Of a DNA stretch of 64,000 nucleotides, positions 58,246 to 64,000 are shown piece by piece. The notes beneath the pieces are model-generated. The model was not told the origin of the DNA, did no database searches, and saw only the letters and a program-made list of their open reading frames with translations. This DNA comes from PALSA-505 sp035308365 (GTDB lineage Bacteria > Actinomycetota > Actinomycetes > Streptosporangiales > Streptosporangiaceae). The translations under genes were made by a program, and so were the position numbers. Within the stretch, counting starts at the first letter, position 1; every line of letters begins with the position of its first letter. The DNA is taken from NCBI GenBank assembly GCA_035308365.1, contig DATGGU010000005.1, forward strand, positions 62,001 through 126,000, written 5' to 3'.

Positions 58246-59198
58246 GCAAGCCCGCCCGGCCGCTGCGGATAGGGACCCGCGCGAGCCCTATGGCCATCGC
58301 CCAGACCAGCCATGTGGCGCGGCTGATCACCGAACGGACCGGGCAGGCGACCGAGCTTGTCAAGGTGACCACCTTCGGCGACGTCAGCCGGGGGGAGCTG
58401 AGCACTATCGGCGGTACCGGGGTGTTCGTCAGCGGCCTGCGGGTACGGCTGCTGGACGGCGAGATCGACCTGGCGGTGCACTCGCTGAAGGACCTGCCGA
58501 CCGCCGAGGCGGACGGCATCGTAGTGGCGGCCGTCCCGGCCCGGGACGACCCGAGAGATGCCCTGGCCGCCTTCGGCGGAGCCAAGCTCGCCGACCTGCC
58601 GGCCGGTGCCAGGATCGGGACGGGATCGCCGCGGCGGGCCGCCCAGCTCCGGCTGCTGCGCCCGGACACCACACCGGTCCCGATCCGGGGCAACGCCGGC
58701 ACCCGCCTGGCCAAGGTCGGCCCCGGCCGGCTGGACGCCGTCGTGCTCGGCTATGCCGGGCTGGCCAGGATCGGCCGCCTGGATGCCGTGACCGAGGTCT
58801 TCGAGCCCGACGCGATGCTGCCCGCACCCGGGCAGGGTGCCCTGGCCGTGGAATGCCGGGCCGAGGCCGCCGGGCTGCGGGCCCTGCTGACCGCCATCGA
58901 TGACCCGGTCAGCCACGCCGCGGCCACCGCCGAGCGCAGCGTGCTGGCGGCGCTGCAGGGCGGCTGCAGCGCGCCGGTCGGCGCGTACGCCGCGTACCCG
59001 CAGGACACGGGCACGGTGCATCTGCGGGCCGGAGTTTTCAGCCCCGATGGCGTGGGCGCCGTACGGGCCCGCGGCAGCGCCAAGGTCACGGACGCAGCGT
59101 CACTGGGCCGTGAGGTCGCCAGTGAACTGCTCCGCCGCGGCGCCGGGGACTACATCAGCGTGCTCACCGCGCGATCGAGGGATGGGGGAGAGCCATAG
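58242..59198 (+). CDS. hemC: Hydroxymethylbilane synthase (porphobilinogen deaminase)
   Basis: 318 aa. Substrate-binding RIGTRASPMAIAQT, catalytic Asp84 in VHSLKDLPT, GTGSPRRAAQLRLLRPD, RGNAGTRLAKV, and Cys242 for the dipyrromethane cofactor in LQGGCSAPVGAYA. Joins four porphobilinogen units into hydroxymethylbilane. Its stop shares a base with the hemD start (ATAGTGAA). Confidence 0.95.
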   Translation: MSKPARPLRIGTRASPMAIAQTSHVARLITERTGQATELVKVTTFGDVSRGELSTIGGTGVFVSGLRVRLLDGEIDLAVHSLKDLPTAEADGIVVAAVPARDDPRDALAAFGGAKLADLPAGARIGTGSPRRAAQLRLLRPDTTPVPIRGNAGTRLAKVGPGRLDAVVLGYAGLARIGRLDAVTEVFEPDAMLPAPGQGALAVECRAEAAGLRALLTAIDDPVSHAAATAERSVLAALQGGCSAPVGAYAAYPQDTGTVHLRAGVFSPDGVGAVRARGSAKVTDAASLGREVASELLRRGAGDYISVLTARSRDGGEP

Positions 59199-60979
59199 TG
59201 AACCCCGAGGCTGTTGCTGGCAGCAAGGCCGATGGTGCCATGAGGAAGGCCGCCGATACCACGCCTTCTGTGCCGGGAAGAAACCCTGCGGCGGAGCCTT
59301 CTGTGCCGGGAAGAAAGCCTCCGGCTGACCCTTCTGGGCCGGAAAGACACCCGACGGCGGAGCCTGCTGGGCCGGAAAGACACCCGACGGCGGAGCTTTC
59401 TGGGCCGGAAAGAAATCCCGCGGCGGGCTGGGTCGCATTCGTCGGCGCCGGACCTGGCGATGAGAACCTGCTGACGGTGCGTGCCGCGAACCTGCTCGGC
59501 CGGGCCGACCTGGTGGTGGCCAGGCCCGAGGTGGCCGAGCAGGTCAAGGGCATCATCGCTGGCACGGCCGAACTGGCCGACGCCGCCGGTCTCGACGGGG
59601 ATCCGCACATGATCATCTCCGCGGCCCGGGCAGGCAAGCTCGTGGTACGGCTGTTCGCCGGGGATCCGCTGACCTTCTCGGCCGGTGCGGACGAGGCGGC
59701 GGCCTGCGCCAAGGCCGGGGTCAGGTTCGAGATCGTGCCGGGACTGCCGTTCGCGACCGCGGTGCCCGCCTATGCCGGCATCCCGCTGACCAGCGAGGCC
59801 CGGGCGGAGGTACGGATCATCCACGCCGCCGAGCTGAGCCGGGCGCAGGCCGGTCCGGGCACCCTGGTCGTGCTCGGCGCCGAGGCCGGCCCGGCCGACA
59901 TCGGCAAGATGCTGGTGGCGGCCGGCTGGCCGGAGAACACGCCGTTCGCCGTCACCTGGAACGGCACCACGACCTCGCAGCAGACCGTGGTCTGCACGCT
60001 CGGGTCGGTCGCCGCCGATCTCAAGGCGGCCGGGGTGAGCCTGCTGACCACCCACGGTCCCGCGGTCGCGGTGGCCGGGGATGCGGTGGCCGCCCGTAGC
60101 AAGCTGTCCTGGTTCGAGACCAAGCCGCTGTTCGGCTGGCGGGTGCTGGTGCCGCGCACCAGGGAACAGGCCGCCGAGGTCTCGCTGCGGCTGCGGGCCT
60201 ACGGCGCGGTCCCCGAGGAAGTGCCGACGATAGCGGTGGAGCCGCCGCGCACTCCGCAGCAGATGGACCGTGCGGTCAAGGGCCTGGTCACCGGCCGGTA
60301 CCAGTGGATCGCCTTCACCTCGGTGAACGCGGTGCGCGCGATCAGGGAGAAGTTCGAGGAGTACGGGCTGGACGCCCGGGCCTTCGCCGGGGTCAAGGTG
60401 GCGGCCGTGGGTGAGCAGACCGCCGCCGCGCTGCGCGCGTTCGGCATCGTGCCCGAGCTGGTGCCGCGGGGTGAGCAGTCCGGCGAAGGCCTGGCCGCCG
60501 AATGGCCGCCCTACGACGACGTGCTCGACCCGATCAACCGGGTGCTGCTGCCGCGCGCCGACATCGCCACCGAGACGCTGGTGGCCCGGCTGACCGAGCT
60601 CGGCTGGGAGGCCGAGGACGTCACCGCGTACCGGACGGTGCGGGCCGCGCCACCACCGGCCCCGATCCGTGAGGCGATCAAGGGTGGCGGCTTCGACGCG
60701 GTGCTGTTCACCTCATCCTCCACCGTGCGCAACCTGATCGGGATTGCCGGCAAGCCGCATCAGCTCACGGTGATCGCCGCGATCGGGCCGCAGACCGCCA
60801 AGACGGCGGCCGAGTTCGGCCTGCGGGTCGACGTGATGGCGCCCACGCCATCGGTCACCGCCCTGGTGGACGCGCTCGCCGAACACGGCGCGGCCCTGCG
60901 CAAGGCCGCCGAGGAAGCGGGCGAGCCGCTGCGCAGGCCGAGTGAGCGGCGCCGGGGTGCGCGCCGGCGTCACCGTTAA
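59198..60979 (+). CDS. hemD: Uroporphyrinogen-III methyltransferase / synthase fusion
   Basis: 593 aa from GTG 59198. After a low-complexity leader with five 11-residue repeats (see repeat at 59264) come two domains. The first is a tetrapyrrole methylase with VAFVGAGPGDENLLTVRAAN, VVRLFAGDPLTFSAGADEAA and GIPLTSEARAEVRIIHAAEL (SUMT/CobA type). The second is uroporphyrinogen-III synthase, opening GWRVLVPRTREQAAEVSLRL, with YQWIAFTSVNAVRAI and FDAVLFTSSSTVRNL. The fusion is standard in actinomycetes. It cyclises hydroxymethylbilane and may methylate the product toward siroheme/cobalamin. Whether the methylase is active is uncertain: some motifs differ from true SUMT. Confidence 0.9.
   Translation: MNPEAVAGSKADGAMRKAADTTPSVPGRNPAAEPSVPGRKPPADPSGPERHPTAEPAGPERHPTAELSGPERNPAAGWVAFVGAGPGDENLLTVRAANLLGRADLVVARPEVAEQVKGIIAGTAELADAAGLDGDPHMIISAARAGKLVVRLFAGDPLTFSAGADEAAACAKAGVRFEIVPGLPFATAVPAYAGIPLTSEARAEVRIIHAAELSRAQAGPGTLVVLGAEAGPADIGKMLVAAGWPENTPFAVTWNGTTTSQQTVVCTLGSVAADLKAAGVSLLTTHGPAVAVAGDAVAARSKLSWFETKPLFGWRVLVPRTREQAAEVSLRLRAYGAVPEEVPTIAVEPPRTPQQMDRAVKGLVTGRYQWIAFTSVNAVRAIREKFEEYGLDARAFAGVKVAAVGEQTAAALRAFGIVPELVPRGEQSGEGLAAEWPPYDDVLDPINRVLLPRADIATETLVARLTELGWEAEDVTAYRTVRAAPPPAPIREAIKGGGFDAVLFTSSSTVRNLIGIAGKPHQLTVIAAIGPQTAKTAAEFGLRVDVMAPTPSVTALVDALAEHGAALRKAAEEAGEPLRRPSERRRGARRRHR
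59264..59428 (+). repeat. Five 33-base tandem repeats inside hemD
   Basis: Units start at 59264, 59297, 59330, 59363 and 59396, exactly 33 bases (11 codons) apart. The core is CTGGGCCGGAAAGACACCCG. Encoded motif about P-[SA]-[GV]-P-[EG]-R-[HKN]-P-[TAP]-A-E. Related units occur at 62621-62710 and singly elsewhere. Confidence 0.9.
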
Positions 60980-61037
60980 ACGGCATGGGATCAGGAGTTG
61001 GGACCCGCTTAAACGGCATGGGATCAGGAGTTAGGAC
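60976..61037 (+). repeat. 33-base direct repeat just before hemB
   Basis: TTAAACGGCATGGGATCAGG plus AGTTGGGAC at 60976-61004 is repeated at 61009-61037 with one change. Both copies contain GGGATCAGGAG, and the second ends six bases before the hemB ATG. The first copy begins within the last codons of hemD. Confidence 0.8.
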
Positions 61038-61043
61038 ACGCTG

Positions 61044-62033
61044 ATGAGTTCCCGTTTTCCCGCCGCCAGGCCGCGCCGGCTCCGGCGCACGGCCGCGTTG
61101 CGGCGGCTGGCCGCACCGGCCTCGGTACAGCCGGGCAACCTGGTGCTGCCGATGTTCGTCAAGGAGAGCATCGCCGAACCGCAGCCGGTCGCGTCCATGC
61201 CGGGCGTGTTCCAGCACACCAGGGACAGCCTGCGCAAGGCGGCGGTGGAAGCGGTCGAGGCCGGGGTGGGCGGCCTCATCCTGTTCGGCATTCCCGCGGT
61301 CAAGGACGCGCGGGGCTCGGCCGCCGATGACCCGGCGGGCATCATCCAGCTCGCGCTGCGGGATCTGTCCGCGGAACTGGGCGATGACACCGTGCTGATC
61401 GCCGACCTCTGCCTGTGTGAGTACACCGATCATGGTCACTGCGGCGAGCTGACCGACGCCCAAGAGGTCGACAACGACGCGACCCTGGAACGGTACGCCT
61501 CCATCGCGTGCGCGCAGGCCAGTGCCGGAGCGCACGTGGTCGCCCCGAGCGGGATGATGGACGGCCAGGTCGGAGCCATCAGGGCGGCACTGGACGACGC
61601 GGGCTACCCGGACATCGCCATCTGTGCCTACTCGGCCAAGTACGCCTCGGGCCTCTACGGTCCGTTCCGTGACGCCGCCGAGGGCGCGCCGCAGTTCGGC
61701 GACCGGGCCGGATACCAGCAGGATCCGCGCGGGGCCGATGAGGCGATCCGCGAGGTGCTGCTGGACCTGGACGAGGGTGCGGACATCGTCATGGTCAAGC
61801 CCGCCCTCGCCTACCTGGACGTCATCCGGCGGGTCGCCGACAGGGTCACCGTGCCGGTGGGTGCCTACCAGGTCAGCGGCGAGTACGCGATGGTGGAGGC
61901 GGCGGCGGCCAACGGCTGGCTGGACCGGGACCGGGTGATCATGGAGACGCTGACCGCGATCCACCGGGCCGGCGCCAGCATCATCCTCACCTACTGGGCA
62001 GCCGAAGTGGCGCGACGGCTCGCAGAGTCCTGA
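61044..62033 (+). CDS. hemB: Delta-aminolevulinic acid dehydratase (porphobilinogen synthase)
   Basis: 329 aa. Active-site zinc cysteines in LIADLCLCEYTDHGHCG (Zn-type, not the Mg-type DALD..D version), the two catalytic lysines in AICAYSAKYASGLYGPFRDA and DIVMVKPALAYLDVIRR, and QQDPRGADEAIREVLLDLDE. Condenses two 5-aminolevulinates to porphobilinogen. 64 bases after hemD; the short direct repeat lies in between. Confidence 0.95.
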   Translation: MSSRFPAARPRRLRRTAALRRLAAPASVQPGNLVLPMFVKESIAEPQPVASMPGVFQHTRDSLRKAAVEAVEAGVGGLILFGIPAVKDARGSAADDPAGIIQLALRDLSAELGDDTVLIADLCLCEYTDHGHCGELTDAQEVDNDATLERYASIACAQASAGAHVVAPSGMMDGQVGAIRAALDDAGYPDIAICAYSAKYASGLYGPFRDAAEGAPQFGDRAGYQQDPRGADEAIREVLLDLDEGADIVMVKPALAYLDVIRRVADRVTVPVGAYQVSGEYAMVEAAAANGWLDRDRVIMETLTAIHRAGASIILTYWAAEVARRLAES

Positions 62034-62223
62034 TGAGACTTACTCAAAACCAGTCCGGCGGCCCTGACACCAGGCTCGTGACCCGTGGCGGCCGGCTGAT
62101 CACCCGGAGGTTCTGAACAAGCCTCGATCGGCGCGGCTCAGAACCGAGTTTCATGATCGTTTTGTTGGTTTGAAAGGGTTTCCGCATACAGCACCAACCG
62201 GACGTGGGAGCGGATGGGGCCTG

Positions 62224-63003
62224 ATGGTCGATGTGATGCTGCGCCGCGCGCGCCGCAGGGAGCGCACCGCGCGTGAGCGGATGGCTGCGGCCGCACGCCG
62301 GTACGCCGGTCTGGGCTGGCCGGTGTGCCAGGGCGCGTATCCGCCACGGGTGCTGCCCGGCGCCGCCGCCGTGCGGGCCTGCTCCTGTGACCGGATCGGC
62401 TGTCCCGCGCCCGGTGCTCATCCGGTCTCCCCGGCCTGGCAACTGCAGGCCACCGCGGATCCCCTGACGGTCGGGCGGATGTGGGCTACCACACCGGAAG
62501 CGAACGTGATCCTCGTCACCGGGCGGGTGTTCGACGTGCTCGACGTGCCGATGACAGCGGGGCTGACGGCGCTGGCGGAGATGGAGCGGGCGGGCATCCG
62601 GCCTGGCCCGGTGGCCATACTCGCTTCGCCGGAAAGACGCTCCGCGGCACTTTCTTCGCCGGAAAGACGCTCCATGACACTGTCTTCGCCGGGAAGACGC
62701 CCTACGGCGAGTACCGGCGACCGGGCGCTGTTCTTCGTCGCGACCAGGGGAGCGCCCGAGATTCAGGACGAGTGGTGGTCCTGCCACCTGGACTGTGTGC
62801 CCGACGACGACGTGGCCGAGGCGGCCGGCCTGCGCTGGCACTGCCGGGACAGCTATGTGCTCGCGCCGCCGTCCAGATGCGGTCCTGGCCTGACCACCCG
62901 GTGGATCCGGGAGCCGGAGGGCCAGCCGCTGCCGGACGCGATGCGGCTGCTCGCGCACCTGGCCGACGCGTCGGCGGATGCTGCGGAGGAGGCGTCACGA
63001 TGA
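62224..63003 (+). CDS. Small primase-polymerase-like protein in the heme operon
   Basis: 259 aa from ATG 62224. Similar in layout to the 'bifunctional DNA primase/polymerase' domain proteins seen between hemB and hemL in Streptomyces: [20 protein letters not shown] at the N-terminus, [20 protein letters not shown] (Cys cluster), [20 protein letters not shown] at the position of the prim-pol metal site, and [19 protein letters not shown] do not see a complete catalytic triad, and the insert at about residues 133-163 is a three-unit repeat. The function is unknown. Its stop overlaps hemL. Confidence 0.7.
   Translation: MVDVMLRRARRRERTARERMAAAARRYAGLGWPVCQGAYPPRVLPGAAAVRACSCDRIGCPAPGAHPVSPAWQLQATADPLTVGRMWATTPEANVILVTGRVFDVLDVPMTAGLTALAEMERAGIRPGPVAILASPERRSAALSSPERRSMTLSSPGRRPTASTGDRALFFVATRGAPEIQDEWWSCHLDCVPDDDVAEAAGLRWHCRDSYVLAPPSRCGPGLTTRWIREPEGQPLPDAMRLLAHLADASADAAEEASR
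62621..62710 (+). repeat. Three 30-base tandem repeats inside the primase-like gene
   Basis: Units at 62621, 62651 and 62681, 30 bases (10 codons) apart: CTTCGCCGGAAAGACGCTCC core. Encoded L-[AS]-S-P-[EG]-R-R-[SP]-[ATM]. Related to the 33-base hemD repeat. Confidence 0.85.
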
Positions 63004-64000
63004 CCGCGGGTGAACGCAGTGAAGAGCTGTTCGGACGGGCGGCCGGCCTGATGCCCGGCGGGGTGAACTCCCCGGTCCGGGCGTTCGGAGCGGTAGGCGG
63101 CACGCCGCCGTTCATGGTGGCCGGGTCCGGCGCCTACCTCACCGACGCCGATGGCCGCGAGTACGTGGACCTGGTCTGCTCCTGGGGCCCGATGATCCTC
63201 GGCCATGCCTACCCCGAGGTGACCGCGGCGCTGCGCGAGGCGGCCGCGCGGGGGACCTCGTTCGGCGCCGTGACCCCGGGTGAGGTCGAGCTGGCGGCGG
63301 AGCTGGTCGCCCGCACCCCGGTGGAGAAGGTCCGGATGGTCAATTCCGGCACCGAGGCGACGATGACGGCGCTGCGGCTGGCCCGGGCCTTCACCGGGCG
63401 GCCGGTGGTGGTGAAGTTCGGCGGCTGCTACCACGGGCACGCGGACGCGCTGCTCGCCGCGGCCGGATCGGGAGTGGCCACGTTCGGGCTGCCCGACTCA
63501 CCCGGCGTGCCCGCGGCGATCACCGCCAGCACCATGGTGCTGCCGTACAACGACGCCGAAGCGGTGCGCCAGGCGTTCGCCAAGCACGGCGACCAGATCG
63601 CCTGCGTGATCACCGAGGCCTGCCCGGCGAACATGGGCGTCGTGCCGCCGCTGGCCGGGTTTAACGAGCTGCTGGCCGGGCTGTGCCGCGAGCACGGCTC
63701 ATTGCTGATCATGGATGAGGTGCTCACCGGGTTCCGCGTCACCGCCTCCGGCTGGTACGGCCGCGAGGGCGTGGCCGGGGATCTCATGACGTTCGGCAAG
63801 GTCATGGGCGGCGGGCTGCCGGCCGCGGCGTTCGGCGGCCGGGCCGAGATCATGGACCTGCTCGCCCCGGCCGGGCCGGTCTACCAGGCCGGGACGCTGT
63901 CCGGCAACCCGCTGGCCACCGCGGCGGGGCTGGCCACGCTGCGGGCCTGCACCTCCGAGGTCTACGCCCAGGTGGACGAGGCCGCCGCCATCGTGGCCAA
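63000..64000 (+). CDS. hemL: Glutamate-1-semialdehyde 2,1-aminomutase, 3' end cut by the window
   Basis: First 333 residues; the window ends before the stop. PLP fold type [89 protein letters not shown] and the Schiff-base Lys in [16 protein letters not shown], then [17 protein letters not shown]. Converts glutamate-1-semialdehyde to 5-aminolevulinate, completing the C5 pathway begun by HemA. Starts four bases before the preceding stop (ATGA). Confidence 0.95.
   Translation, partial: MTAGERSEELFGRAAGLMPGGVNSPVRAFGAVGGTPPFMVAGSGAYLTDADGREYVDLVCSWGPMILGHAYPEVTAALREAAARGTSFGAVTPGEVELAAELVARTPVEKVRMVNSGTEATMTALRLARAFTGRPVVVKFGGCYHGHADALLAAAGSGVATFGLPDSPGVPAAITASTMVLPYNDAEAVRQAFAKHGDQIACVITEACPANMGVVPPLAGFNELLAGLCREHGSLLIMDEVLTGFRVTASGWYGREGVAGDLMTFGKVMGGGLPAAAFGGRAEIMDLLAPAGPVYQAGTLSGNPLATAAGLATLRACTSEVYAQVDEAAAIVA

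Noticed and set aside
59264..59428. Regular repeats considered as a CRISPR array
   Set aside because: Units are contiguous without spacers, have a codon-multiple period and lie in frame within hemD.

Overview
This is a high-GC actinomycete chromosome segment. Gene order resembles the Streptomyces core in several blocks: pst-phoU, glnR-mshD-moaD-lmeA, the CysA sulfurtransferase cluster, nur-ygfZ, murT-gatD, and rex-hemA-hemC-hemD-hemB-hemL. Mycothiol synthase, GlnR, a DivIVA-type coiled-coil protein and bS22 also point to Actinomycetota. A Streptosporangiales-like lineage is my inference, not something the sequence proves.

Layout. 0-2.5 kb: P-loop kinase-like protein, a decayed dihydrofolate-reductase-family gene, a PadR regulator with its membrane partner, and signal peptidase I. 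2.5-6.9 kb: palindromic repeats, tRNA-Lys, a glutaryl-CoA-dehydrogenase-type enzyme, PspC, an MFS transporter, and tRNA-Glu, tRNA-Asp and tRNA-Phe. 7-13.6 kb: a decayed island beside tRNA-Phe with an integrase remnant, a VapBC-type toxin-antitoxin pair, an ATP-dependent DNA ligase, a BNR beta-propeller protein and two more pseudogenes. 13.7-20 kb: cytochrome P450, methyltransferase, small proteins, MalY-type lyase, Ppx/GppA phosphatase, DivIVA-like protein.

20-32.4 kb: mshD, glnR, moaD-like, lmeA-like, ECF sigma/anti-sigma, a membrane thioredoxin, a cysteine-type leader peptide before DUF4395-cysA-DUF1416, then phoU facing pstSCAB with a PHO box. 32.5-43.4 kb: GntR regulator, then two VirD4-like membrane proteins with broken nucleotide-binding loops and an intact HerA-like ATPase, running into murT-gatD. 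43.6-49.9 kb: nitrobindin, a structured leader plus short ORF, nur, ygfZ, proline dehydrogenase, proC, acuC, a small HTH protein. 50-55.9 kb: bS22, acyltransferase, HAD phosphatase, a membrane/ABM fusion, glutaredoxin, an AraC/VOC pair. 56-64 kb: rex and the C5-pathway heme genes hemA-C-D-B-L, with a small primase-polymerase-like gene inserted; hemL runs off the end.

The two most notable themes are repeats and the ATPase cassette. One repeat family is a roughly 80-90 bp double-hairpin element lying at the 3' ends of genes. Another is a short GCCGGAAAGAC repeat (30-33 bp) that sits inside coding sequences (hemD, the primase-like gene, mshD, glnR) and appears to have frameshifted mshD. The VirD4-like/VirD4-like/HerA cassette has no relaxase or other conjugation genes nearby and is the best candidate here for an undescribed system.
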